NCBI GenBank assembly: GCA_963995525.1
Contig: OZ023213.1
Location: 41,586,276 to 41,650,275 of the forward strand
DNA length: 64,000 bases
Direction of reading: 5' to 3'
From: Escarpia spicata
Taxonomy: Eukaryota; Annelida; Polychaeta; Sabellida; Siboglinidae
The notes beneath the pieces are model-generated. The model did not search any database and was not told the DNA's origin. It saw only the letters and a list, made by a program, of their open reading frames with translations. A program made the translations under genes and the position numbers. Shown one piece after another: positions 47,647 to 60,454 of the stretch (position 1 is the first letter of the stretch; every line of letters starts with the position of its first letter).

Positions 47647-49679
47647 ATGGATCTTGCTCAATTGATTGAGTTAGGCGAGAAGTTAGGGTTAACAGGTCCC
47701 GAACTTCAGGCATTTGTTCGCGATGAACAAGGAACCGCCCGGGCTGAGAGAAAGGCCGCTCGCGAGGCGGAGAAAGAGAGGCTCTAGGCCGAGCTCCGAG
47801 AAAAGTAGGCGGCAAGGCAGGCCGATATGGAGATACGCGCGAGTGAAATGGAGCATGAAGAAAAGATGGCCAGGCTCCACAACGAGGCTACGACCGTAGA
47901 GAACCGAGATTCGGTGAGTAATGCTTCAGCCATTACTAAGGGAATCCGTAGTCCTCCGTTACCCTGTTTTAACGAAGACAAGGATTCGATTGATGTATAT
48001 CTCCAGCGATTTGAAAGATATGCTGAAAACCAGGGTTGGGAGCGTGAGAATTACGCTATATTTCTGAGCGCATTGTTATCCAGTCATGCACTGGAAGTTT
48101 ATTCCCGTTCCCCAATTTCCGTGGCCAACGATTATGACCAGTAAAGCAAGCATTGCTAGGATGGTACCGACTGACTGTAGGCGATTTTCGTAAGAAGCTT
48201 TACACCTGTTCTCTAAATTCGACCGAAACAGTGTCGCAGTATTTTGCTCGTATGGAGCATTATTTGACTCAGTGGATTTCTTTGTCAAACATTAATGAGT
48301 CTTTCGAGGGTCTTAAGGAACTCATTCTGAGAAAGCAATTCTTGTTTATGTGCCCTAGGGAACTGTCCGTGTTTCTGAGAGAACACAAACCGATGGGGAA
48401 AGAGAATTTGTTTAGAGTTGGTGAGAACATTTACAGATGCCCATTCATCATATGGTAAACGGGAAAATCGTAGAGACCGAGTCCGACCCACTCTCGTCCC
48501 TTCACCCGTCCCGAAAAGTAGATCAGGGGAGGGGAGATACCCTATTTCTAGCCCTACCCTGCGGCCCGTTCCTCCGCCGCGTACATGTTTCCTTTGTAAT
48601 CGGCCAGGTCACATCGCGAGACAGTGTACAGTGGGAGTGCAGAATAGGAATCCTCCACCGCAAAGGATGAAACCAGTGGTTGGGAATTGTGCAGTTGTGC
48701 TAAACCAGAATTCCCCTAGTCACCAATGTCCTGTGGGTGGGACTGATGTCACGTTGCAATGTGGATGTAAGATCCCCGTAATTGCTAGTGCTTGTGCACA
48801 ACATGACTACAGTTGTAACTTACCGGTTGTAGAGGGGTATGTGGGGAGATCCCCAGTGAAAGTACTACGCGACAGCGGGTGTAACGGAGTCGTTGTACGA
48901 CGTAGCCTAGTTCCGGAAGATCAGTTAACTGGGAAAACCAGTCTCTATGCTGATGGACCGATCCGTCATTGAAGTCCCGACTGCCCGGTGCTATGTGAGA
49001 GTTCTCACATAGTTCTCACATAGGGCTTCAATTTCTCCTGTGAAATTGAAGCCCTATGTCTAAACAACCCCGTTTATGATTTAGTAATTGGCAATGTTGA
49101 TGAACTAAATTTGCCCTGTTCCGATAACAGTGAAGGTTCTCCTTTTCGAGTAACCAAGTCAGATAGTGTCCCCGTTACAGTTGAGGCCCCTTTGAATGAC
49201 ACCCCAATCACTGGTTGTGCTGTAGAAACCCGTGCTCAACGGGAGCGCCTTTCCAACCCACAAAACCTTTGATAGTGCCTCAAGTTGTTGGTGCGATGAT
49301 TTCTTGAGAGTGCAAAAGGGGGATGAGACCTTGAAGAAATGCTTTGATTCGGCTGAAGAGACTAAAGGGAAACCTAAGGGAAAACAAACAAGTCAATTCG
49401 TGATCAAAAGGGGGCTGCTTTATTGTCTGTATCATTCGCGCGAAACCGTTCATCCGACTTCTCGATCGTTTGCGACAGGGCAAGACCTCTCGATCGAATT
49501 CGTAGCGGCCGGCGGTAAGCGTCTACTGCCCGGCTTCGTCTTCCAGTTGTACGAAGGCAATCGTCAAGTGCCCGGCTTCATCACTCGTGCGGCCGAGATA
49601 CACCGTTCTAATTGTGTTCTGAGCTCGGCGTCTCGACTTCAACGAATGTTCGTATATATTCGAGATGGGACTAGCCCAG
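47647..49679 (+). pseudogene. Unit 15 gag-pro-pol pseudogene, type B
   Basis: It matches units 2 and 4, so units 14-15 repeat the A-B order of the left array. Confidence 0.87.
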
Positions 49680-50205
49680 TGTCAATGTGTATTTTCTGAT
49701 TGAATGTATCTATTATTTGCTGTATTATGATTGGTAGTTATCTGTGTTTTGAAGTGAGGTATTTTTACCCTTGAAGTATTCACATATATATGTATATATG
49801 TGTGTGTGTTGTAACAGATTACTGTAATGAGAGTCCGCGATGACTAGCTTATACTGTGTATTTATATTATGGAAGTTATTCTTAAATAACACTTGGCGCC
49901 TAGTGTATGATCGTGTAGCGGTATAATCCACCTTAGAAAGGAAGTGGAATTTGATAATCGAAAGACTCAGTGTTATTGTTTATGTTCTATTAAGATTTGA
50001 TTACGGGATTTCTTTATTCTGTTTATTTTGTTAATCGAGATATTTACCAAAAGAAAGATATCTTGTAATAAAGTTTATTAAATTGTCCTCGTTCTTTGTC
50101 GCTTGTTCACGAAAACCGTTCTTTCTCATATGCGTTGAACTTCATATATATGAACCCTACTAGACTGAGCCATCTAGTGTACGGAGACCTCGCTAATCCG
50201 AGACA
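49680..50205 (+). mobile_element. LTR 15 (subtype b)
   Basis: It is full subtype b, including CATATATATG at the TATA position, and ends GAGACA. The leader of unit 16 (to 50844) has GCGTTTTTCCG near 50351. Confidence 0.65.
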
Positions 50206-50844
50206 TAATTGGGGGCTCGTACGCGGGATTCCGGCGAGGGGGAAATTAAAATAACACCTTCGGTCAACGCTATGAATTGCGGGTAACACGTGACGGCAAC
50301 ATAGAACATGCCTGAGAACTTAGCTGCACTCTGGTTCCGTGGAATGTCAGCGTTTTTCCGTGGCTAGAGACGAAACCTACATCTATTCCAGTAGCTGTAG
50401 TGTAGGGTAATTCACATGCCCCTTGTCGGTTCTGCCCGGACTTAATTCTGAGTCCCATATGTCTCGTTATATTTATAGTGTGTCATTCACGTTTTGAGGC
50501 ATCAGACTTGTTTATTGCAGCAGTAAAGGACCATGAATTAATCGTATAATTATTGTAAGTAGGAGCTTTGTTATTTTTCAGCTGTACGAGGAAGTTGAAT
50601 TACTTGTTGCATTTGCCGAGTTGACAGTGGACAGATTAGTCCCACAGAATGTCCGTTTGTTGATAGTTGACACGGCGTGGTTGAAATCGAATAGTGGTTT
50701 CATTATTCCAGTCTTATGAGAAGATTGGGTGGAGTGTTGTAGCGTAGCTAACACTTTTGTGGTTTACAGGTGGTTGACCTTTTGTATTACTTAAACGTGA
50801 TATCCGTTTAGTGATTATTTCGTGTGTTGCACTAGTTTGCAAAC

Positions 50845-52877
50845 ATGGATCTTGCTCAATTGATTGAGTTAGGCGAGAAGTTAGGGTTAACAGGTCCCGA
50901 ACTTCAGGCATTTGTTCGCGATGAACAAGGAACCGCCCGGGCTGAGAGAAAGGCCGCTCGCGAGGCGGAGAAAGAGAGGCTCTAGGCCGAGCTCCGAGAA
51001 AAGTAGGCGGCAAGGCAGGCCGATATGGAGATACGCGCGAGTGAAATGGAGCATGAAGAAAAGATGGCCAGGCTCCACAACGAGGCTACGACCGTAGAGA
51101 ACCGAGATTCGGTGAGTAATGCTTCAGCCATTACTAAGGGAATCCGTAGTCCTCCGTTACCCTGTTTTAACGAAGACAAGGATTCGATTGATGTATATCT
51201 CCAGCGATTTGAAAGATATGCTGAAAACCAGGGTTGGGAGCGTGAGAATTACGCTATATTTCTGAGCGCATTGTTATCCAGTCATGCACTGGAAGTTTAT
51301 TCCCGTTCCCCAATTTCCGTGGCCAACGATTATGACCAGTAAAGCAAGCATTGCTAGGATGGTACCGACTGACTGTAGGCGATTTTCGTAAGAAGCTTTA
51401 CACCTGTTCTCTAAATTCGACCGAAACAGTGTCGCAGTATTTTGCTCGTATGGAGCATTATTTGACTCAGTGGATTTCTTTGTCAAACATTAATGAGTCT
51501 TTCGAGGGTCTTAAGGAACTCATTCTGAGAAAGCAATTCTTGTTTATGTGCCCTAGGGAACTGTCCGTGTTTCTGAGAGAACACAAACCGATGGGGAAAG
51601 AGAATTTGTTTAGAGTTGGTGAGAACATTTACAGATGCCCATTCATCATATGGTAAACGGGAAAATCGTAGAGACCGAGTCCGACCCACTCTCGTCCCTT
51701 CACCCGTCCCGAAAAGTAGATCAGGGGAGGGGAGATACCCTATTTCTAGCCCTACCCTGCGGCCCGTTCCTCCGCCGCGTACATGTTTCCTTTGTAATCG
51801 GCCAGGTCACATCGCGAGACAGTGTACAGTGGGAGTGCAGAATAGGAATCCTCCACCGCAAAGGATGAAACCAGTGGTTGGGAATTGTGCAGTTGTGCTA
51901 AACCAGAATTCCCCTAGTCACCAATGTCCTGTGGGTGGGACTGATGTCACGTTGCAATGTGGATGTAAGATCCCCGTAATTGCTAGTGCTTGTGCACAAC
52001 ATGACTACAGTTGTAACTTACCGGTTGTAGAGGGGTATGTGGGGAGATCCCCAGTGAAAGTACTACGCGACAGCGGGTGTAACGGAGTCGTTGTACGACG
52101 TAGCCTAGTTCCGGAAGATCAGTTAACTGGGAAAACCAGTCTCTATGCTGATGGACCGATCCGTCATTGAAGTCCCGACTGCCCGGTGCTATGTGAGAGT
52201 TCTCACATAGTTCTCACATAGGGCTTCAATTTCTCCTGTGAAATTGAAGCCCTATGTCTAAACAACCCCGTTTATGATTTAGTAATTGGCAATGTTGATG
52301 AACTAAATTTGCCCTGTTCCGATAACAGTGAAGGTTCTCCTTTTCGAGTAACCAAGTCAGATAGTGTCCCCGTTACAGTTGAGGCCCCTTTGAATGACAC
52401 CCCAATCACTGGTTGTGCTGTAGAAACCCGTGCTCAACGGGAGCGCCTTTCCAACCCACAAAACCTTTGATAGTGCCTCAAGTTGTTGGTGCGATGATTT
52501 CTTGAGAGTGCAAAAGGGGGATGAGACCTTGAAGAAATGCTTTGATTCGGCTGAAGAGACTAAAGGGAAACCTAAGGGAAAACAAACAAGTCAATTCGTG
52601 ATCAAAAGGGGGCTGCTTTATTGTCTGTATCATTCGCGCGAAACCGTTCATCCGACTTCTCGATCGTTTGCGACAGGGCAAGACCTCTCGATCGAATTCG
52701 TAGCGGCCGGCGGTAAGCGTCTACTGCCCGGCTTCGTCTTCCAGTTGTACGAAGGCAATCGTCAAGTGCCCGGCTTCATCACTCGTGCGGCCGAGATACA
52801 CCGTTCTAATTGTGTTCTGAGCTCGGCGTCTCGACTTCAACGAATGTTCGTATATATTCGAGATGGGACTAGCCCAG
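50845..52877 (+). pseudogene. Unit 16 gag-pro-pol pseudogene, type B
   Basis: It is type B with the short hairpin loop, adjoining another type B unit on each side, so the strict dimer order is broken here. Confidence 0.87.
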
Positions 52878-53403
52878 TGTCAATGTGTATTTTCTGATTG
52901 AATGTATCTATTATTTGCTGTATTATGATTGGTAGTTATCTGTGTTTTGAAGTGAGGTATTTTTACCCTTGAAGTATTCACATATATATGTATATATGTG
53001 TGTGTGTTGTAACAGATTACTGTAATGAGAGTCCGCGATGACTAGCTTATACTGTGTATTTATATTATGGAAGTTATTCTTAAATAACACTTGGCGCCTA
53101 GTGTATGATCGTGTAGCGGTATAATCCACCTTAGAAAGGAAGTGGAATTTGATAATCGAAAGACTCAGTGTTATTGTTTATGTTCTATTAAGATTTGATT
53201 ACGGGATTTCTTTATTCTGTTTATTTTGTTAATCGAGATATTTACCAAAAGAAAGATATCTTGTAATAAAGTTTATTAAATTGTCCTCGTTCTTTGTCGC
53301 TTGTTCACGAAAACCGTTCTTTCTCATATGCGTTGACCTTGATATATAAGAACCCTACTAGACTGAGCCATCTAGTGTACGGAGACCTCGCTAATCCGTG
53401 ACA
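52878..53403 (+). mobile_element. LTR 16 (b/a recombinant)
   Basis: It is subtype b through TCTTTGTCGC (about 53296) but subtype a from GACCTTGATATATAAG (about 53335), with a GTGACA end. The leader of unit 17 (to 54041) has both GGGGGAATTAAA and GCGTTTTTCCG. Confidence 0.65.
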
Positions 53404-54041
53404 TAATTGGGGGCTCGTACGCGGGATTCCGGCGAGGGGGAATTAAAATAACACCTTCGGTCAACGCTATGAATTGCGGGTAACACGTGACGGCAACATA
53501 GAACATGCCTGAGAACTTAGCTGCACTCTGGTTCCGTGGAATGTCAGCGTTTTTCCGTGGCTAGAGACGAAACCTACATCTATTCCAGTAGCTGTAGTGT
53601 AGGGTAATTCACATGCCCCTTGTCGGTTCTGCCCGGACTTAATTCTGAGTCCCATATGTCTCGTTATATTTATAGTGTGTCATTCACGTTTTGAGGCATC
53701 AGACTTGTTTATTGCAGCAGTAAAGGACCATGAATTAATCGTATAATTATTGTAAGTAGGAGCTTTGTTATTTTTCAGCTGTACGAGGAAGTTGAATTAC
53801 TTGTTGCATTTGCCGAGTTGACAGTGGACAGATTAGTCCCACAGAATGTCCGTTTGTTGATAGTTGACACGGCGTGGTTGAAATCGAATAGTGGTTTCAT
53901 TATTCCAGTCTTATGAGAAGATTGGGTGGAGTGTTGTAGCGTAGCTAACACTTTTGTGGTTTACAGGTGGTTGACCTTTTGTATTACTTAAACGTGATAT
54001 CCGTTTAGTGATTATTTCGTGTGTTGCACTAGTTTGCAAAC

Positions 54042-56074
54042 ATGGATCTTGCTCAATTGATTGAGTTAGGCGAGAAGTTAGGGTTAACAGGTCCCGAACT
54101 TCAGGCATTTGTTCGCGATGAACAAGGAACCGCCCGGGCTGAGAGAAAGGCCGCTCGCGAGGCGGAGAAAGAGAGGCTCTAGGCCGAGCTCCGAGAAAAG
54201 TAGGCGGCAAGGCAGGCCGATATGGAGATACGCGCGAGTGAAATGGAGCATGAAGAAAAGATGGCCAGGCTCCACAACGAGGCTACGACCGTAGAGAACC
54301 GAGATTCGGTGAGTAATGCTTCAGCCATTACTAAGGGAATCCGTAGTCCTCCGTTACCCTGTTTTAACGAAGACAAGGATTCGATTGATGTATATCTCCA
54401 GCGATTTGAAAGATATGCTGAAAACCAGGGTTGGGAGCGTGAGAATTACGCTATATTTCTGAGCGCATTGTTATCCAGTCATGCACTGGAAGTTTATTCC
54501 CGTTCCCCAATTTCCGTGGCCAACGATTATGACCAGTAAAGCAAGCATTGCTAGGATGGTACCGACTGACTGTAGGCGATTTTCGTAAGAAGCTTTACAC
54601 CTGTTCTCTAAATTCGACCGAAACAGTGTCGCAGTATTTTGCTCGTATGGAGCATTATTTGACTCAGTGGATTTCTTTGTCAAACATTAATGAGTCTTTC
54701 GAGGGTCTTAAGGAACTCATTCTGAGAAAGCAATTCTTGTTTATGTGCCCTAGGGAACTGTCCGTGTTTCTGAGAGAACACAAACCGATGGGGAAAGAGA
54801 ATTTGTTTAGAGTTGGTGAGAACATTTACAGATGCCCATTCATCATATGGTAAACGGGAAAATCGTAGAGACCGAGTCCGACCCACTCTCGTCCCTTCAC
54901 CCGTCCCGAAAAGTAGATCAGGGGAGGGGAGATACCCTATTTCTAGCCCTACCCTGCGGCCCGTTCCTCCGCCGCGTACATGTTTCCTTTGTAATCGGCC
55001 AGGTCACATCGCGAGACAGTGTACAGTGGGAGTGCAGAATAGGAATCCTCCACCGCAAAGGATGAAACCAGTGGTTGGGAATTGTGCAGTTGTGCTAAAC
55101 CAGAATTCCCCTAGTCACCAATGTCCTGTGGGTGGGACTGATGTCACGTTGCAATGTGGATGTAAGATCCCCGTAATTGCTAGTGCTTGTGCACAACATG
55201 ACTACAGTTGTAACTTACCGGTTGTAGAGGGGTATGTGGGGAGATCCCCAGTGAAAGTACTACGCGACAGCGGGTGTAACGGAGTCGTTGTACGACGTAG
55301 CCTAGTTCCGGAAGATCAGTTAACTGGGAAAACCAGTCTCTATGCTGATGGACCGATCCGTCATTGAAGTCCCGACTGCCCGGTGCTATGTGAGAGTTCT
55401 CACATAGTTCTCACATAGGGCTTCAATTTCTCCTGTGAAATTGAAGCCCTATGTCTAAACAACCCCGTTTATGATTTAGTAATTGGCAATGTTGATGAAC
55501 TAAATTTGCCCTGTTCCGATAACAGTGAAGGTTCTCCTTTTCGAGTAACCAAGTCAGATAGTGTCCCCGTTACAGTTGAGGCCCCTTTGAATGACACCCC
55601 AATCACTGGTTGTGCTGTAGAAACCCGTGCTCAACGGGAGCGCCTTTCCAACCCACAAAACCTTTGATAGTGCCTCAAGTTGTTGGTGCGATGATTTCTT
55701 GAGAGTGCAAAAGGGGGATGAGACCTTGAAGAAATGCTTTGATTCGGCTGAAGAGACTAAAGGGAAACCTAAGGGAAAACAAACAAGTCAATTCGTGATC
55801 AAAAGGGGGCTGCTTTATTGTCTGTATCATTCGCGCGAAACCGTTCATCCGACTTCTCGATCGTTTGCGACAGGGCAAGACCTCTCGATCGAATTCGTAG
55901 CGGCCGGCGGTAAGCGTCTACTGCCCGGCTTCGTCTTCCAGTTGTACGAAGGCAATCGTCAAGTGCCCGGCTTCATCACTCGTGCGGCCGAGATACACCG
56001 TTCTAATTGTGTTCTGAGCTCGGCGTCTCGACTTCAACGAATGTTCGTATATATTCGAGATGGGACTAGCCCAG
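54042..56074 (+). pseudogene. Unit 17 gag-pro-pol pseudogene, type B
   Basis: By eye it matches unit 16 at an offset of 3197 bases, suggesting duplication of a single unit rather than of a dimer. Confidence 0.87.
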
Positions 56075-56600
56075 TGTCAATGTGTATTTTCTGATTGAAT
56101 GTATCTATTATTTGCTGTATTATGATTGGTAGTTATCTGTGTTTTGAAGTGAGGTATTTTTACCCTTGAAGTATTCACATATATATGTATATATGTGTGT
56201 GTGTTGTAACAGATTACTGTAATGAGAGTCCGCGATGACTAGCTTATACTGTGTATTTATATTATGGAAGTTATTCTTAAATAACACTTGGCGCCTAGTG
56301 TATGATCGTGTAGCGGTATAATCCACCTTAGAAAGGAAGTGGAATTTGATAATCGAAAGACTCAGTGTTATTGTTTATGTTCTATTAAGATTTGATTACG
56401 GGATTTCTTTATTCTGTTTATTTTGTTAATCGAGATATTTACCAAAAGAAAGATATCTTGTAATAAAGTTTATTAAATTGTCCTCGTTCTTTGTCGCTTG
56501 TTCACGAAAACCGTTCTTTCTCATATGCGTTGACCTTGATATATAAGAACCCTACTAGACTGAGCCATCTAGTGTACGGAGACCTCGCTAATCCGTGACA
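56075..56600 (+). mobile_element. LTR 17 (b/a recombinant)
   Basis: It shares the recombinant structure and GTGACA end of LTR 16. The leader that follows (to 57238) is type D. Confidence 0.65.
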
Positions 56601-57238
56601 TAATTGGGGGCTCGTACGCGGGATTCCGGCGAGGGGGAATTAAAATAACACCTTCGGTCAACGCTATGAATTGCGGGTAACACGTGACGGCAACATAGAA
56701 CATGCCTGAGAACTTAGCTGCACTCTGGTTCCGTGGAATGTCAGCGTTGTTCCGTGGCTAAAGACGAAACCTACATCTATTCCAGTAGCTGTAGTGTAGG
56801 GTAATTCACATGCCCCTTGTCGGTTCTGCCCGGACTTAATTCTGAGTCCCATATGTCTCGTTATATTTATAGTGTGTCATTCACGTTTTGAGGCATCAGA
56901 CTTGTTTATTGCAGCAGTAAAGGACCATGAATTAATCGTATAATTATTGTAAGTAGGAGCTTTGTTATTTTTCAGCTGTACGAGGAAGTTGAATTACTTG
57001 TTGCATTTGCCGAGTTGGCAGTGGACAGATTAGTCCCACAGAATGTCCGTGTGTTGATAGTTGACACGACGTGGTTGAAATCGAATAGTGGTTTCATTAT
57101 TCCAGTCTTATGAGAAGATTGGGTGGAGTATTGTAGCGTAGCTAACACTTTTGTGGTTTACAGGTGGTTGACCTTTTGTATTACTTAAACGTGATATCCG
57201 TTTAGTGATTATTTCGTGTGTTGCACTAGTTTGCAAAC

Positions 57239-59281
57239 ATGGATCTTGCTCAATTGATTGAGTTAGGCGAGAAGTTAGGGTTAACAGGTCCCGAACTTCA
57301 GGCATTTGTTCGCGATGAACAAGGAACCGCCCGGGCTGAGCGACAGGCCGCTCGCGAGGCGGAGAAAGAGAGGCTCTAGGCCGAGCTCCGAGAAAAGTAG
57401 GCGGCAAGGCAGGCCGATATGGAGATACGCGCGAGTGAAATGGAGCATGAAGAAAAGATGGCCAGGCTCCACAACGAGGCTACGACCGTAGAGAACCGAG
57501 ATTCGGTGAGTAATGCTTCAGCCATTACTAAGGGAATCCGTAGTCCTCCGTTACCCTGTTTTAACGAAGACAAGGATTCGATTGATGTATATCTCCAGCG
57601 ATTTGAAAGATATGCTGAAAACCAGGGTTGGGAGCGTGAGAATTACGCTATATTTCTGAGCGCATTGTTATCCAGTCATGCACTGGAAGTTTATTCCCGT
57701 TCCCCAATTTCCGTGGCCAACGATTATGACCAGTAAAGCAAGCATTGCTAGGATGGTACCGACTGACTGTAGGCGATTTTCGTAAGAAGCTTTACACCTG
57801 TTCTCTAAATTCGACCGAAACAGTGTCGCAGTATTTTGCTCGTATGGAGCATTATTTGACTCAGTGGATTTCTTTGTCAAACATTAATGAGTCTTGAGTC
57901 TTTCGAGGGTCTTAAGGAACTCATTCTGAGAAAGCAATTCTTGTTTATGTGCCCTAGGGAACTGTCCGTGTTTCTGAGAGAACACAAACCGATGGGGAAA
58001 GAGAATTTGTTTAGAGTTGGTGAGAACATTTACAGATGCCCATTCATCATATGGTAAACGGGAAAATCGTAGAGACCGAGTCCGACCCACTCTCGTCCCT
58101 TCACCCGTCCCGAAAAGTAGATCAGGGGAGGGGAGATACCCTATTTCTAGCCCTACCCTGCGGCCCGTTCCTCCGCCGCGTACATGTTTCCTTTGTAATC
58201 GGCCAGGTCACATCGCGAGACAGTGTACAGTGGGAGTGCAGAATAGGAATCCTCCACCGCAAAGGATGAAACCAGTGGTTGGGAATTGTGCAGTTGTGCT
58301 AAACCAGAATTCCCCTAGTCACCAATGTCCTGTGGGTGGGACTGATGTCACGTTGCAATGTGGATGTAAGATCCCCGTAATTGCTAGTGCTTGTGCACAA
58401 CATGACTACAGTTGTAACTTACCGGTTGTAGAGGGGTATGTGGGGAGATCCCCAGTGAAAGTACTACGCGACAGCGGGTGTAACGGAGTCGTTGTACGAC
58501 GTAGCCTAGTTCCGGAAGATCAGTTAACTGGGAAAACCAGTCTCTATGCTGATGGACCGATCCGTCATTGAAGTCCCGACTGCCCGGTGCTATGTGAGAG
58601 GAGTTCTCACATAGTTCTCACATAGGGCTTCAATTTCTCCTGTGAAATTGAAGCCCTATGTCTAAACAACCCCGTTTATGATTTAGTAATTGGCAATGTT
58701 GATGAACTAAATTTGCCCTGTTCCGATAACAGTGAAGGTTCTCCTTTTCGAGTAACCAAGTCAGATAGTGTCCCCGTTACAGTTGAGGCCCCTTTGAATG
58801 ACACCCCAATCACTGGTTGTGCTGTAGAAACCCGTGCTCAACGGGAGCGCCTTTCCAACCCACAAAACCTTTGATAGTGCCTCAAGTTGTTGGTGCGATG
58901 ATTTCTTGAGAGTGCAAAAGGGGGATGAGACCTTGAAGAAATGCTTTGATTCGGCTGAAGAGACTAAAGGGAAACCTAAGGGAAAACAAACAAGTCAATT
59001 CGTGATCAAAAGGGGGCTGCTTTATTGTCTGTATCATTCGCGCGAAACCGTTCATCCGACTTCTCGATCGTTTGCGACAGGGCAAGACCTCTCGATCGAA
59101 TTCGTAGCGGCCGGCGGTAAGCGTCTACTGCCCGGCTTCGTCTTCCAGTTGTACGAAGGCAATCGTCAAGTGCCCGGCATCATCACTCGTGCGGCCGAGA
59201 TACACCGTTCTAATTGTGTTCTGAGCTCGGCGTCTCGACTTCAACGAATGTTCGTATATATTCGAGATGGGACTAGCCCAG
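57239..59281 (+). pseudogene. Unit 18 gag-pro-pol pseudogene, type D with 7-base duplication
   Basis: A tandem duplication of TGAGTCT at 57888-57901 adds a frameshift and an in-frame stop in the capsid region. The unit reads TTATCCAG rather than the TTAACCAG of other type D copies, so it is not a simple copy of units 10 or 12. Confidence 0.87.
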
Positions 59282-59815
59282 TGTCAATGTGTATTTTCTG
59301 ATTGAATGTATCTATTATTTGCTGTATTATGATTGGTAGTTATCTGTGTTTTGAAGTGAGGTATTTTTACCCTTGAAGTATTCACATATATATGTATATA
59401 TGTATATATGTGTGTGTGTTGTAACAGATTACTGTAATGTGAGTCCGCGATGACTAGCTTATACTGTGTATTTATATTATGGAAGTTATTCTTAGATAAC
59501 ACTTGGCGCCTAGTGTATGATCGTGTAGCGGTATAATCCACCTTAGAAAGGAAGTGGAATTTGATAATCGAAAGACTCAGTGTTATTGTTTATGTTCTAT
59601 TAAGATTTGATTACGGGATTTCTTTATTCTGTTTATTTTGTTAATCGAGATATTTACCAAAAGAAAGATAACTTGTAATAAAGTTTATTAAATTTTCCTC
59701 GTTCTTGGTCGCTTGTTCACGAAAACCGTTCTTTCTCATATGCGTTGACCTTGATATATAAGAACCCTACTAGACTGAGCCATCTAGTGTACGGAGACCT
59801 CGCTAATCCGAGACA
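59282..59815 (+). mobile_element. LTR 18 (subtype a, 534 bp)
   Basis: It has the 8-base expansion, AATGTGAGTCC and CTTAGATAAC, like LTRs 10 and 12. The leader of unit 19 follows to 60454. Confidence 0.65.
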
Positions 59816-60454
59816 TAATTGGGGGCTCGTACGCGGGATTCCGGCGAGGGGGAAATTAAAATAACACCTTCGGTCAACGCTATGAATTGCGGGTAACACG
59901 TGACGGCAACATAGAACATGCCTGAGAACTTAGCTGCACTCTGGTTCCGTGGAATGTCAGCGTTGTTCCGTGGCTAGAGACGAAACCTACATCTATTCCA
60001 GTAGCTGTAGTGTAGGGTAATTCACATGCCCCTTGTCGGTTCTGCCCGGACTTAATTCTGAGTCCCATATGTCTCGTTATATTTATAGTGTGTCATTCAC
60101 GTTTTGAGGCATCAGACTTGTTTATTGCAGCAGTAAAGGACCATGAATTAATCGTATAATTATTGTAAGTAGGAGCTTTGTTATTTTTCAGCTGTACGAG
60201 GAAGTTGAATTACTTGTTGCATTTGCCGAGTTGACAGTGGACAGATTAGTCCCACAGAATGTCCGTTTGTTGATAGTTGACACGGCGTGGTTGAAATCGA
60301 ATAGTGGTTTCATTATTCCAGTCTTATGAGAAGATTGGGTGGAGTGTTGTAGCGTAGCTAACACTTTTGTGGTTTACAGGTGGTTGACCTTTTGTATTAC
60401 TTAAACGTGATATCCGTTTAGTGATTATTTCGTGTGTTGCACTAGTTTGCAAAC

